Assembly (NCBI RefSeq): GCF_010500215.1
Contig: NZ_JAAGOY010000007.1
Span: forward strand, 652,501-716,500
DNA from: Aliiroseovarius sp. PrR006
GTDB taxonomy: Bacteria > Pseudomonadota > Alphaproteobacteria > Rhodobacterales > Rhodobacteraceae
Direction: 5' to 3'
Length of the DNA stretch: 64,000 bases
Shown here: one piece after another, positions 54,288 through 63,938 of the stretch
Position numbering within the stretch: the first letter of the stretch is position 1
Layout: each line of letters opens with the position of its first letter
The notes under the pieces: generated by a model
What the model was told of the DNA's origin: nothing
The model's database searches: none
What the model saw: the letters and a program-made list of their open reading frames with translations, nothing else
Translations under genes and position numbers: made by a program

Positions 54288-56435
54288 ATGTTTGACGTAA
54301 CTAAAAAATCGATGGAGTGGGGCGAAGAAACCCTCACTCTGGAAACGGGCAAGGTTGCCCGTCAGGCCGACGGTACCGTGATCGCCACTCTGGGCGAAAC
54401 TTCCGTAATGGCCAACGTGACCTTTGCGAAGGCACAGAAGCCCGGTCAGGACTTCTTCCCGCTGACGGTTCACTATAACGAGAAATACTATGCCGCTGGT
54501 AAGATCCCCGGTGGCTTCTTCAAACGCGAAGCGCGTCCGACCGAAAAAGAGACGCTGACCTCGCGCCTGATCGACCGTCCGATCCGCCCGTTGTTCGTCC
54601 CCGGCTTCAAAAACGAAGTTCTGGTGATCTGTACCGTTTTGAGCCACGACCTTGTCAACGATCCCGACATCGTTGCGATGATCGCTGCTTCGGCTGCTCT
54701 GACCATTTCGGGCGCTCCGTTCATGGGTCCGATCGCTGCTGCACGCGTTGGTTTTGAAGACGGCGAATACGTTCTGAACCCGACTTGCGACGACATGCAC
54801 CAGCTGCGCAACAACCCCGACCAGCGTCTGGACCTTGTTGTAGCTGGCACCAAAGACGCCGTGATGATGGTGGAATCGGAAGCCTACGAACTGACCGAAG
54901 CTGAAATGCTGGGCGCTGTGAACTTCGCGCATCAGGAAATCCAGCCGGTTATCGACCTGATCATTGATCTGGCCGAAGAAGCTGCAAAAGAGCCGTTCGA
55001 CTTCCAGCCTGCTGATTACTCGGACCTCTACGCTGCTGTAAAAGCCGCTGGCGAAGACAAAATCCGCGCTGCTTACGGCAACACCGACAAGCAAGAACGT
55101 GTCGCTGCCGTGAACGCTGCCAAGGAAGACATCATTGCCGCTCTGACCGAAGAGCAGCAGGAAGACGAGAACCTTGGTTCGGCCCTGAAGAAGCTGGAAA
55201 GCTCGGTTGTACGCGGCGACGTCGTGAAAACCGGCAAGCGCATCGACGGTCGTGCTCTGGACACCGTTCGTCCGATCGTATCTGAGGCAGGCATCCTGCC
55301 CCGTACGCACGGTTCGGCCCTGTTCACGCGTGGCGAGACCCAAGGTCTGGTTGTGACCACTCTGGGCACCGGCGACGACGAACAGATGATCGACGCGCTG
55401 ACCGGCACCTACAAGTCGAACTTCATGCTGCACTACAACTTCCCGCCCTACTCGGTCGGCGAAGTGGGCCGCTTTGGCTTCACTGGCCGTCGTGAAATCG
55501 GTCACGGTAAGCTGGCTTGGCGTGCGCTGCAGGCGGTTCTGCCGTCAGCAACCGACTTCCCCTACACCATCCGCGTTGTGTCCGAGATCACCGAGTCGAA
55601 CGGCTCGTCCTCGATGGCATCGGTTTGTGGTGGCTCGTTGTCCATGATGGACGCGGCTGTTCCGCTGAAAGCCCCGGTTGCTGGTGTGGCCATGGGTCTG
55701 ATCCTTGAAGATGACGGTTCGTACGCTGTTCTGACCGACATTCTGGGTGACGAAGATCACCTGGGTGACATGGACTTCAAAGTGGCTGGTACCGAAGACG
55801 GCATCACCTCGCTGCAGATGGACATCAAGGTCGCAGGCATCACGCCCGAGATCATGGAGAAAGCCCTGGCACAAGCCAAGGAAGGCCGCCTGCACATTCT
55901 GGAAGAGATGAACAAAGCTCTGTCGGAAGGCCGTCAGGAATTCTCGGCTCACGCTCCGCGCATCGAGACCATGAACATCCCGACCGACAAGATCCGTGAA
56001 GTGATCGGCTCGGGCGGTAAGGTCATCCGCGAAATCGTTGAAGTGTCGGGCGCCAAGGTCGACATCAACGACGACGGCGTCATCAAGATCGCATCGCCCA
56101 ACGGCGACGCCATCGCCAAGGCTTACGAAATGATCCACGCGATCGTTGCAGAGCCGGAAGAAGGCGCGATCTACACCGGTAAAGTTGTGAAGATCGTCGA
56201 CTTCGGCGCCTTCGTGAACTTCTTCGGCAAGCGCGACGGCCTTGTGCACGTCAGCCAGATCGAAAACCGCCGCCTGAACCATCCTTCGGACGTTCTGAAG
56301 GAAGGCCAGGAAGTCAAAGTCAAACTGCTTGGCTTCGACGACCGCGGTAAAGTTCGCCTGTCGATGAAAATCGTTGATCAGGAAACCGGCGAAGAGATCG
56401 CTCCTGAGCCGAAAAAGAAAAAAGACGAAGAGTAA
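54288..56435 (+). CDS. pnp: polyribonucleotide nucleotidyltransferase (PNPase)
   Basis: Phosphorolytic 3'-5' exoribonuclease of the RNA degradosome. 715 residues from the second of two adjacent ATGs, seven bases after AGGA. Two RNase PH-like domains (about 10-230 and 310-545) joined by a helical linker, then a KH domain (about 555-615, with I-G-S-G-G-K) and an S1 domain (about 622-690). The second core has the G-G-S-L-S-M-M-D-A phosphate-site region. Codons are strongly biased, as in highly expressed genes. Confidence 0.98.
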   Translation: MFDVTKKSMEWGEETLTLETGKVARQADGTVIATLGETSVMANVTFAKAQKPGQDFFPLTVHYNEKYYAAGKIPGGFFKREARPTEKETLTSRLIDRPIRPLFVPGFKNEVLVICTVLSHDLVNDPDIVAMIAASAALTISGAPFMGPIAAARVGFEDGEYVLNPTCDDMHQLRNNPDQRLDLVVAGTKDAVMMVESEAYELTEAEMLGAVNFAHQEIQPVIDLIIDLAEEAAKEPFDFQPADYSDLYAAVKAAGEDKIRAAYGNTDKQERVAAVNAAKEDIIAALTEEQQEDENLGSALKKLESSVVRGDVVKTGKRIDGRALDTVRPIVSEAGILPRTHGSALFTRGETQGLVVTTLGTGDDEQMIDALTGTYKSNFMLHYNFPPYSVGEVGRFGFTGRREIGHGKLAWRALQAVLPSATDFPYTIRVVSEITESNGSSSMASVCGGSLSMMDAAVPLKAPVAGVAMGLILEDDGSYAVLTDILGDEDHLGDMDFKVAGTEDGITSLQMDIKVAGITPEIMEKALAQAKEGRLHILEEMNKALSEGRQEFSAHAPRIETMNIPTDKIREVIGSGGKVIREIVEVSGAKVDINDDGVIKIASPNGDAIAKAYEMIHAIVAEPEEGAIYTGKVVKIVDFGAFVNFFGKRDGLVHVSQIENRRLNHPSDVLKEGQEVKVKLLGFDDRGKVRLSMKIVDQETGEEIAPEPKKKKDEE

Positions 56436-56458
56436 ATCTTAGTCTTTCGAAACAGAAT

Positions 56459-56486
56459 GCCCCGGTGGAAACACCGGGGCTTTTTT
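56459..56486 (+). terminator. rho-independent terminator of pnp
   Basis: A perfect 9-bp stem GCCCCGGTG / CACCGGGGC with a GAAA loop and TTTTTT, 24 bp after the stop. Confidence 0.93.
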
Positions 56487-56629
56487 GTTGGGCGGGAACG
56501 GGAATTTCGACCCCCTTGCCGGAATCGCTGAACAGGCGCAGAATAAGTACATGCATGACATTGCGCCCCGGTGCGTAAATGGTGACAGGTTCCGCAATTG
56601 CCGGGACGCCTTCAGAATTGGAGGAGACC

Positions 56630-57100
56630 ATGACTATTGCTACACGTTTGGAAAATCACCTGAAGGCCAAGAGGTTGCCGTATGACACGGTTCCGCACCC
56701 CTTTGCGGTGACCGCCAGCGAATGCGCCGAAGCCGCGCACATACCCGGAGATCATCTGGCCAAATCTGTGCTCATCCACATGGAAGAAGGACCGATGCTC
56801 GCGGTGGTTCCCAGCAATCACCAAGTCGATCTGAGTACCTTGCAAGCCATGATGGGTCGCCGTCTTGGGCTGGCCGCGGAAACCGAAATTGCCGAGTTCT
56901 TTGACGATTGTGACATGGGTGCTGCCCCCCCGGTGGGTCAAGCCTATGGGGTGCCGACCATTGTCGATAACAGCCTGACAGGGCTGGACAAAGTTTGGTT
57001 TGAAGCGGGCGATCACAAGACGCTTGTCGAAATGCGCGGTCGGGATTTTGACAATCTGATGAAACGCGCTGATCACGGCTCATTCTGCTGCCTGCACTAA
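56630..57100 (+). CDS. YbaK/EbsC-type aminoacyl-tRNA deacylase family protein
   Basis: 156 residues from the ATG after GGAGGAG. The YbaK/ProRS-editing fold is shown by A-K-S-V-L-I-H near residue 46 (lysine of the editing pocket), and G-x-x-x-V-P-T-I-V-D near 111. Such proteins remove mis-acylated amino acids from tRNA, or are of unknown role in this divergent branch. Single gene, convergent with the metallophosphatase. Confidence 0.85.
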   Translation: MTIATRLENHLKAKRLPYDTVPHPFAVTASECAEAAHIPGDHLAKSVLIHMEEGPMLAVVPSNHQVDLSTLQAMMGRRLGLAAETEIAEFFDDCDMGAAPPVGQAYGVPTIVDNSLTGLDKVWFEAGDHKTLVEMRGRDFDNLMKRADHGSFCCLH

Positions 57101-57131
57101 AATCAGACAGCTGAGACGAACCGTCAGGGGA

Positions 57132-57878
57132 TCAATATGGCTTCTGCGTCAGGATCTCTTTCCGCCCGTCACCCGTCAGCAACCACGCTTCCCGCCCTTC
57201 GATCACCACGGCCGAGATGGCTTTGCCGTGTCCGGCGCCGGTGTCGATGTTCAGTCGGTTGCCGTAATGTGTGACCTCATCCACCGGCGTATGGCCGTGC
57301 ACGATCAGCGGGCCGTGATCGGCGTCGGACTGGTGGAACTCATTGCGGATCCAGCACAAGTCATCTTCAGTCTGTTGGTCCAAGGGAACGCCCGGGCGGA
57401 TACCGGCATGGGCAAAGTACAGATCCCCCAGCCGGTAATGTGCCAGTAGGTTCGCCAAATAGTCGCGGTGGCTTTCCGGCACTGCAGCGCGCGCCTGTGG
57501 GTGCAGCTGATAGGTGCGGATGCCATCTGGCACGTCCACCCCATAGCTGGCGAGCGTTTCGGTCCCGCCGATCCGCGGATGCAGCCAGTTGTGGTCATAC
57601 AGAAGCTGGGTATCGACCATCGGGTGTTTGCGAAGGAACATCTCCATCATCCGGTCGTGATTGCCTTTCAGCACCACCCAATTCTCCCCACGCGCCTGAC
57701 CGTCGATCAGGAACTGGATCACGCCGGGACTGTTCGGACCTCGGTCAACGAGGTCTCCGATATGCACCACTGGCGCATCCGTATCACCACAGCGCGCGCG
57801 GTCTTCCGCGATCAGCGCGTGGGCCGCTTCCAGCTTGTCCAGATGGCCGTGAATATCTCCGATCGCATAGGCGCGCAT
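57132..57878 (-). CDS. calcineurin-like metallophosphatase (ApaH/PrpE type)
   Basis: 248 residues from MRAYAIGD. Metal-binding motifs in order: G-D-I-H-G-H (residues 7-12), G-D-L-V-D-R-G (about 41), G-N-H-D (about 72), H-A-G (about 155), H-G-H-T (about 195). These are the five motifs of serine/threonine-type or diadenosine tetraphosphate phosphatases. Length is close to bacterial PrpE/ApaH-like proteins (about 220-280). Substrate may be a phosphoprotein or a dinucleoside polyphosphate. Single gene, downstream of the serA terminator. Confidence 0.92.
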   Translation of the reverse strand: MRAYAIGDIHGHLDKLEAAHALIAEDRARCGDTDAPVVHIGDLVDRGPNSPGVIQFLIDGQARGENWVVLKGNHDRMMEMFLRKHPMVDTQLLYDHNWLHPRIGGTETLASYGVDVPDGIRTYQLHPQARAAVPESHRDYLANLLAHYRLGDLYFAHAGIRPGVPLDQQTEDDLCWIRNEFHQSDADHGPLIVHGHTPVDEVTHYGNRLNIDTGAGHGKAISAVVIEGREAWLLTGDGRKEILTQKPY

Positions 57879-57924
57879 GGGCAGTGTTCCTTCTCTTGCG
57901 GCCACCCTAGGCATATGACGCAAA

Positions 57925-57955
57925 AAGAAAAGCCCCGGCACATGACCGGGGCTTT
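57925..57955 (-). terminator. terminator of the serC-serA operon
   Basis: AGCCCCGG (57931-57938) / CCGGGGCT (57946-57953); the transcript continues into TTTCTTTTTG. It begins 19 bp after the serA stop. Confidence 0.85.
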
Positions 57956-57973
57956 CCTGTGTATGCGTGACGC

Positions 57974-59566
57974 TTAAACGTCGAACTCAAGCGGGCTGAC
58001 CGAGTTGAACAGGCCCGTGTCGCAGAGCTTTTTCAGAACCGGCTCCGGAATCGCATTGTCCACATAAAGCAGAGCAATCGCATCGCCACCGGTTTCCTTG
58101 CGGCCCAAGGTAAAGTTCGCGATGTTCACGCCGTTCTCGCCCATGGTTTTACCCAGTGTGCCGATGATGCCCGGCACGTCGTCGTTGGTGGTGTACAGCA
58201 TGTGGTTTCCGATCTCGGCGTCGATGTTGATGCCTTTGATCTGGATGAAGCGCGGCTTGCCGTCCGAGAAGACGGTACCAGCGATCGAACGCTCGCGGTT
58301 TTCGGTCACGACCGTCACCTTGATGTAACCATCAAATGTGCCGCCCTTGGCTTGCGTGGTGGTCGAGGTCTTGATGCCGCGATCAGCCGCTACAACCGGG
58401 GCCGACACCATGTTCACGTCAGGCGTTTGCGGCTTCATCAGGCCAGCGATCACAGCGCAGTCCAGCGCCTTCAAGTTCATTTCGGACGCGACACCATCAT
58501 AAAGGATGTTCACAGCCTTCACCGGCTCGTCGGTCATCTGACCCACGAAAGCACCCAGATGCTCGGCCAGTTTGATCCACGGTCCCATGACCTTGGCTTC
58601 TTCAGCGGTCACCGACGGCATGTTCAGCGCGTTTTGAACGGCACCGGTCAGCAGATAATCCGACATCTGTTCAGCCACCTGAAGCGCCACGTTTTCCTGC
58701 GCTTCGGTCGTTGCCGCGCCAAGGTGCGGGGTGCAGACGACGTTGGGCAGGTTAAAGAGCGGGTTCTCGGTTGCGGGTTCTTGGGCGAAGACGTCGAAGG
58801 CAGCACCGGCTACGTGACCAGACTTCAGCAAGTCAGCCAAGGCTTCTTCGTCCACCAGACCACCACGGGCACAGTTGATGATGCGCACACCGGCTTTGGT
58901 TTTCAGCAGGTTCTCGCGGCTCAGGATGTTGCGCGTCGCGTCGATCAGCGGCACGTGCAGGGTGATGAAGTCAGCGCGGGCCAGAAGCTCGTCCAGCTCG
59001 ACCTTTTCAACGCCCATGCTGGCGGCTTTCTCTTCCGATAGGAAGGGGTCATAGGCGACCACTTTCATCTTCAGACCCAGCGCACGGTCGCAGACGATGC
59101 CACCGATGTTACCTGCACCAATGACGCCCAGCGTCTTGTTGGTCAGTTCAACACCCATGAATTTCGACTTTTCCCACTTCCCAGCGTGGGTCGAGGCAGA
59201 GGCTTCCGGGATCTGACGCGCCACGGCGAACATCATCGCGATGGCGTGCTCGGCGGTGGTGATCATGTTGCCAAACGGCGTATTCATCACGATCACACCG
59301 GCTTTCGAGGCAGCAACCTTGTCGACGTTGTCGGTGCCGATGCCGGCGCGGGCAACAACCTTCAGGTTGGTCGCGGCTTCAAGGATTTTCTCGGTCACTT
59401 TGGTGGCCGAGCGGATTGCCAGACCGTCATAGTCGCCGATCTTGGCAGCCAGAGCGTCCTTGTCTTTGCCAAGGTTGGGTTCGAAATCAACTTCGATGCC
59501 GCGATCGCGGAAAATCTGAACGGCGGTTTCCGAAAGCTTGTCGGATACGAGTACTTTGGGGGCCAT
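57974..59566 (-). CDS. serA: D-3-phosphoglycerate dehydrogenase (long form with ACT domain)
   Basis: First step of serine synthesis. 530 residues. NAD-binding Rossmann domain with G-A-G-N-I-G-G near residue 148, catalytic R (A-R-G-G-L near 237), E and H (P-H-L-G-A-A-T near 285), an intervening allosteric-substrate-binding domain (about 320-455) and a C-terminal ACT domain (about 458-530) that binds serine for feedback control. Follows serC by 63 bp on the same strand. Confidence 0.98.
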   Translation of the reverse strand: MAPKVLVSDKLSETAVQIFRDRGIEVDFEPNLGKDKDALAAKIGDYDGLAIRSATKVTEKILEAATNLKVVARAGIGTDNVDKVAASKAGVIVMNTPFGNMITTAEHAIAMMFAVARQIPEASASTHAGKWEKSKFMGVELTNKTLGVIGAGNIGGIVCDRALGLKMKVVAYDPFLSEEKAASMGVEKVELDELLARADFITLHVPLIDATRNILSRENLLKTKAGVRIINCARGGLVDEEALADLLKSGHVAGAAFDVFAQEPATENPLFNLPNVVCTPHLGAATTEAQENVALQVAEQMSDYLLTGAVQNALNMPSVTAEEAKVMGPWIKLAEHLGAFVGQMTDEPVKAVNILYDGVASEMNLKALDCAVIAGLMKPQTPDVNMVSAPVVAADRGIKTSTTTQAKGGTFDGYIKVTVVTENRERSIAGTVFSDGKPRFIQIKGINIDAEIGNHMLYTTNDDVPGIIGTLGKTMGENGVNIANFTLGRKETGGDAIALLYVDNAIPEPVLKKLCDTGLFNSVSPLEFDV

Positions 59567-59629
59567 GGTGTTGGTCCTTCTTCAAAGATGATGGGGAGGC
59601 CCCGCGCATCAGCGCGCAGGGCAAATGTC

Positions 59630-60775
59630 TTACTGTGCTGCGATTTCGGCGTTGAACGCCCAATCCAGCCACGGCATCAGCGCCTCGACGTCCGACGTCT
59701 CGACCGTGCCGCCACACCAGATGCGCAGACCGGCGGGGGCGTCGCGATAGGCGCCAACATCCAGTGCCACGCCTTCAGCTTCCAGACGCTTGGCTACAGC
59801 CTTGGCGAAACTCGCGCCGTCTTTGATGCGGTCGTCGGTGAACTTCAGACAGACCGAAGTGTTCGACAGCGTGGTTGCGTCTTCGGCAAGGAAGTCGACC
59901 CAATCGCGCATCTCAACGAAATCGGCGACAGCCTTGGTGTTGGCATCCGCGCGGTGGATCAGCCCTTCCAGCCCGCCAACCGAACGCGCCCAGTCCAGCG
60001 CGAACAGATAGTCCTCGACCGCCAGCATCGACGGCGTGTTGATGGTTGCGCCGGTGAAGATGCCGTCGATCAGCTTGCCGCCTTTGGTCAGGCGGAAGAT
60101 TTTCGGCAGCGGCCATGCGGGGGTATAGCTTTCCAGACGCTCAACAGCGCGCGGGCTCAGGATCAGAATGCCGTGAGCCGCTTCACCGCCCAGCACTTTC
60201 TGCCAAGAGAACGTGGTCACATCCAGCTTGTCCCACGGCAGGTCCATCGCAAACGCGGCCGAGGTCGCGTCACAAATGGTCAGACCTTCGCGGTCGTCGG
60301 CAATCCAGTCACCGTTCGGAACACGCACGCCCGAGGTGGTGCCGTTCCACGTAAAGACAACATCATTTGCGAAATCGACCGATGCCAGATCAGGCAGATG
60401 GCCGTAATCGGCGGTCTTGGCGACGGCGTCCAGCTTCAGCTGTTTCACAACATCGGTGACCCAGCCCGAACCGAAGGATTCCCAAGCCAGCATCTCGATC
60501 CCGCGGGCGCCTAGAAGCGACCATAGTGCCATTTCAACCGCGCCAGTGTCGGACGCAGGAACGATGCCGATCTTATAGTCAGCGGGGATGCCCAGCACCT
60601 CGCGCGTGCCTTCAATGGCCGCTTTCAGCTTGTCCTTGCCGATGGCGGCACGGTGCGAGCGACCCAAGGCGGCGTCGGCCAAGGCATCAAGATTCCATGT
60701 GGGGGGTTTGGCGCAGGGGCCAGAGGAAAAACGCGGATTGGCCGGCCGCGTTGCCGGTTGTGCAATATCAGTCAT
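59630..60775 (-). CDS. serC: phosphoserine transaminase (alphaproteobacterial type)
   Basis: Second step of serine synthesis: transfers an amino group from glutamate to 3-phosphohydroxypyruvate. 381 residues from [11 protein letters not shown]; the 59-residue longer frame covers the leader. The PLP lysine is in [10 protein letters not shown] near residue 195. The [12 protein letters not shown] start is typical of the alphaproteobacterial subgroup. Its ribosome-binding site GAGGG lies inside a candidate serC leader RNA. Confidence 0.97.
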   Translation of the reverse strand: MTDIAQPATRPANPRFSSGPCAKPPTWNLDALADAALGRSHRAAIGKDKLKAAIEGTREVLGIPADYKIGIVPASDTGAVEMALWSLLGARGIEMLAWESFGSGWVTDVVKQLKLDAVAKTADYGHLPDLASVDFANDVVFTWNGTTSGVRVPNGDWIADDREGLTICDATSAAFAMDLPWDKLDVTTFSWQKVLGGEAAHGILILSPRAVERLESYTPAWPLPKIFRLTKGGKLIDGIFTGATINTPSMLAVEDYLFALDWARSVGGLEGLIHRADANTKAVADFVEMRDWVDFLAEDATTLSNTSVCLKFTDDRIKDGASFAKAVAKRLEAEGVALDVGAYRDAPAGLRIWCGGTVETSDVEALMPWLDWAFNAEIAAQ

Positions 60776-60862
60776 GATACCCTCGCAGATATGTGCCCTT
60801 CGTTGGGGAAGGGTGTCCCACTGACCGAAGTAAGGGGCGTTTTGATGCTGCACAAGCAAAAA
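60776..60862 (-). ncRNA. candidate serC leader RNA (cis-regulatory)
   Basis: The Rfam serC leader is known upstream of serC-serA operons in Alphaproteobacteria, and its last stem overlaps the serC ribosome-binding site. Here the minus strand has CTTCG (60830-60826) pairing with CGAAG (60802-60798). ACCCTT (60814-60809) can pair either with AAGGG (60800-60796) or with AGGGT (60783-60779), the latter covering the serC Shine-Dalgarno. Two exclusive folds would make an on/off switch. Matching to Rfam was from memory. Confidence 0.6.
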
Positions 60863-61051
60863 AGCGTCGGAATTGACATGTGATAGGTCGAAAACGGGCG
60901 CAAAATGACCACTATCGGAAACTTGCGACGCGGTTGGAAACGGGGAATTCACGCAGTTGGCGCGGCAAATCTTAGGATTCGGCCTTGTGAAACAGGCGTG
61001 ATCTGCCGCATGAAACGGACAGCTTCAATTTGCCCAACAAAGGCCCACCCC

Positions 61052-61930
61052 ATGTATTTCGCCACGCTGATCGCATCGCCCTCTGCCCGCAACCTCGAGC
61101 CCGCTTTGGTCGAAAACCTGCGCAACGCGTGGGGCGGCGGGGATGCGGTCTGGCTGGCGCCGGACGAGGCCGCCGAGTTCTCGCTGGACGCGCTGCCCGG
61201 CAACCAATGGGAGGTCTGGGACGATCTGCAGCAAATGGGCGTCGACCTGATCGTTCTGCCTGCCGAGGGGCGGAAAAAGAAGATGCTGCTGGCGGATATG
61301 GACTCGACCATGATCCAGCAGGAATGCATCGACGAGCTGGCGGACGAAGCGGGCGTCGGCGAGCGTGTGAAAGACATCACCGCGCGCGCGATGAATGGAG
61401 AGCTGGACTTTGAAGGCGCGTTGACCGAGCGTGTGGGGCTTTTGAAAGGTCTGCCGGAAAGCGTCATCGGCGACGTTCTGGCCAATCGCATCACCTTGAT
61501 GCCGGGCGGCACGCCGCTGCTGTCCACGATGAAAGCCAACGGGGCCTATGCGGCGCTGGTGTCCGGCGGCTTCACCGCCTTCACCGCCCATGTCGCCGCC
61601 ACGCTGGGCTTTGACGAAAACCGCGCCAACACGCTGAACGTCGCGGACGGCGCGCTGACCGGCACCGTCGGCCTGCCCATTCTGGGGCGCGAGGCGAAAG
61701 TGCAGGCATTGAAGGAAATCTCTGCCCGCCTTGGCCTGTCCCATGACGATGTGATGGCCGTGGGTGACGGCGCGAACGACCTTGGCATGCTGGGTCTGGC
61801 GGGTGCAGGCGTTGCGCTGCACGCCAAGCCGTCCGTCGCGGCAGAGTGCGATATTCGCATCAACCACGGCGACCTGACGGCGCTGCTGTATATCCAAGGC
61901 TACGCGCAGACAGATTTCGTAGATGGCTGA
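61052..61930 (+). CDS. serB: phosphoserine phosphatase
   Basis: Last step of serine synthesis. 292 residues from MYFATLIASP. HAD-family motif D82-M-D84-S-T with the nucleophile D82; S-G-G-F-T near residue 170 (motif II); G-D-G-A-N-D-L near 237 (motif IV). The N-terminal 75 residues form the extra domain found in long SerB proteins. Divergent from serC-serA, so all three serine genes sit together. Overlaps the TSUP permease start by 8 bp. Confidence 0.97.
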   Translation: MYFATLIASPSARNLEPALVENLRNAWGGGDAVWLAPDEAAEFSLDALPGNQWEVWDDLQQMGVDLIVLPAEGRKKKMLLADMDSTMIQQECIDELADEAGVGERVKDITARAMNGELDFEGALTERVGLLKGLPESVIGDVLANRITLMPGGTPLLSTMKANGAYAALVSGGFTAFTAHVAATLGFDENRANTLNVADGALTGTVGLPILGREAKVQALKEISARLGLSHDDVMAVGDGANDLGMLGLAGAGVALHAKPSVAAECDIRINHGDLTALLYIQGYAQTDFVDG

Positions 61931-62681
61931 GTTCTCAGCGGAAATCCTGCTGTTCCTTCTCGCCGCCGGGTTTGTAGCCGGATTCATCGACAGCATCGCA
62001 GGCGGAGGCGGCCTGATCACGCTCCCCGCCCTTTTGATCGCCGGTGTGCCGCCAGTGACGGCGCTAGCTACCAACAAGGTGCAGGGGCTGTTCGGCGCGG
62101 GCATGGCGGCGGTGACCTATGCCCGCAAAGGCCACGTGAATCTACGCAGGCAGTTGAAATCCGCTGCCATCGCCTTTGTCGCCGCCCTTCTGGGCGCGCT
62201 GTCCGTCAACGCCCTGCCGACCGAGCTAATCCGCATGGTGCTACCTATATTGCTGGTGGCAATCGCGCTCTTCTTCGCGCTGAAACCCGGCTTGGACGAC
62301 GTGGACCGTCATCAACGGCTGACACCTGTTCTGTTCGCGCTGACCTTTGTGCCAGCGGTCGCGTTCTATGACGGCCTCTTAGGACCGGGGGCTGGCGCCT
62401 TCTATATGCTCGCCTTCGTTGCGATGGCAGGCCACGGCATCCTGAAAGCGACCGCCCACACAAAGCTTCTGAACTTCGCATCGAACGTGGGCGGGCTGGC
62501 CGGATTCCTGCTGGTGCTGTCCCCGCTTTGGATGATCGGACTGGCAATGGGCGTGGCGCAGATGGCGGGGGCCTATGTCGGGTCGTCGCTGGCCTCGCGG
62601 ATTGGCGCCAAGCTTATCAAACCGCTTCTGGTGATCGCCTCATCCGCCATGGCGCTGAAGCTGATCACCGACTTGCTCTAG
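61923..62681 (+). CDS. TSUP (TauE/SafE, YfcA-like) membrane permease
   Basis: 252 residues, seven to eight membrane helices. Two TauE/SafE repeats with G-F-I-D-S-I-A-G-G-G-G near residue 20 and D-G-L-L-G-P-G-A-G near 150. The family exports or imports small anions such as sulfite, sulfonates or thiosulfate; this YfcA branch has no firmly known substrate. It overlaps serB by 8 bp and is probably translated from the same message. Confidence 0.92.
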   Translation: MAEFSAEILLFLLAAGFVAGFIDSIAGGGGLITLPALLIAGVPPVTALATNKVQGLFGAGMAAVTYARKGHVNLRRQLKSAAIAFVAALLGALSVNALPTELIRMVLPILLVAIALFFALKPGLDDVDRHQRLTPVLFALTFVPAVAFYDGLLGPGAGAFYMLAFVAMAGHGILKATAHTKLLNFASNVGGLAGFLLVLSPLWMIGLAMGVAQMAGAYVGSSLASRIGAKLIKPLLVIASSAMALKLITDLL

Positions 62682-62682
62682 C

Positions 62683-62750
62683 TTTTTCTTGTTCCAAATA
62701 TCCTGGGGGAGCGTGAAGCCCGCACGGGCTTCACGCGGGGGTAAAGCCCC
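62683..62750. repeat. intergenic repeat element, copy C, with terminator-like hairpins
   Basis: TTTTTCTTGT-TCCAA-ATATCCTGG (62683-62706), then a perfect 11-bp stem GCGTGAAGCCC (62711-62721) / GGGCTTCACGC (62726-62736), then GGGG...CCCC. Same head as copy A (CTTGT-N4-ARTATCCT). Lies between convergent genes and could end both transcripts. Confidence 0.55.
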
Positions 62751-63755
62751 TTACAACGCCAGCACCGCCTCACTCGGGCGGATGAAGCCCGTGTTCAGAC
62801 CCATAAGATTCAAAACATCCGGGTTCAGACGCTTCTTCACATCAGGATGCGCCGGATCCAGCACACCCAGCTTCACCAAGATCGCTGCCACGGCGCATTC
62901 AGACGCGCGGGTCGAACCATCCTCGATCTTCAGCGCGACACCCATCTCAAGCTCTGGGATGATGGCAACAAAGAATGCCTCGGCTCCGGTTTTCAAAGCC
63001 ACCTTGCCGGGGGCCGTGCGCATAAGCTCGGTGCAGGCGCGGGTTTCACCGGCCACAAGCTCGGGATGCAACATCATCGCCTCGCGCAGACGGGCCGACG
63101 CCTTCTGTCGCATATCCCCATCCTCGTTCGCAGACGCAAACCCAGCCATCGCGCGCCCCATGCCCAAGAGCGTGCTAGCATGGTTCGGGGCCGAACACCC
63201 GTCGATGCCGAAACCGGGGCTAACTTCATCCGTGACTTCCTCAAACGCTTGCTTGATTGCCACCTGAATGGGGTGGTCGAGCTCGACATACTCCGGATCG
63301 CTCACACCCATATGGCGGCTGAGTGTCAGGAACCCCGCGTGCTTGCCCGAACAGTTGTTGTGAATACGGCACGGGCTGTCATCGGTCTTGATTAACCCGA
63401 TCTTGGCAGGCCTGTCGTCGGGCCATTGCGGGCCACACCGCAAGTCGTCATTGCCCAGCCCCATATCCGCCAACCAACGCGACACACGGTCGGTGTGAAT
63501 GGCCGCGCCCTGATGGCTGGCACAGGCCAACGCAAGCTGCTCGGTCGTCAACCCAGCCGCATCCGCCGCCCCGCTTTCCACCAGCGGCAAGGCCTGCAAC
63601 ATCTTGGCCGATGAGCGTGGCAAGATCACCTGATCAGGGTCGCCCCAAGCATGTACAATCTGACCGGTTTTATCCACGACAACAGCGTGCCCACGGTGCT
63701 GGCTTTCCAGAATGTCGCCACGCCAGACCTCGACCAGACGTTCTGCCTTACTCAT
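62751..63755 (-). CDS. asparaginase II family protein
   Basis: 334 residues from MSKAERLVEVW, after AAGGAG; the longer frame to 63902 is rejected. Pfam Asparaginase_II (PF06089) features: S-S-A-K near residue 48 (R-S-S-A-K-M), C-S-G-K-H-A-G near 134, and D-G-C-S-A-P near 186. This family is distinct from E. coli AnsA/AnsB; some members hydrolyse asparagine in the cytosol. Convergent with the TSUP gene. Confidence 0.92.
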   Translation of the reverse strand: MSKAERLVEVWRGDILESQHRGHAVVVDKTGQIVHAWGDPDQVILPRSSAKMLQALPLVESGAADAAGLTTEQLALACASHQGAAIHTDRVSRWLADMGLGNDDLRCGPQWPDDRPAKIGLIKTDDSPCRIHNNCSGKHAGFLTLSRHMGVSDPEYVELDHPIQVAIKQAFEEVTDEVSPGFGIDGCSAPNHASTLLGMGRAMAGFASANEDGDMRQKASARLREAMMLHPELVAGETRACTELMRTAPGKVALKTGAEAFFVAIIPELEMGVALKIEDGSTRASECAVAAILVKLGVLDPAHPDVKKRLNPDVLNLMGLNTGFIRPSEAVLAL

Positions 63756-63938
63756 ATCGCTCTCCTTCACCCGGGAAACACGCGGAAATCCGCCACCGGG
63801 GCTTTCATTACCCTGTCTTTTGGCGCTAGACTGCGCGTGCAGACATGGAAACGACCTGAGCAGTTTGGTCAAGAGCCACTTAAGATGGCCGGGCCAGCGC
63901 AACGGTCCGAGGCAGAGGCAGCGGAGGCTGTATTAGAC

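Noticed and set aside
54120-55505. 461-residue minus-strand open frame inside pnp
   Set aside because: Antisense to the strongly biased and certain pnp gene.
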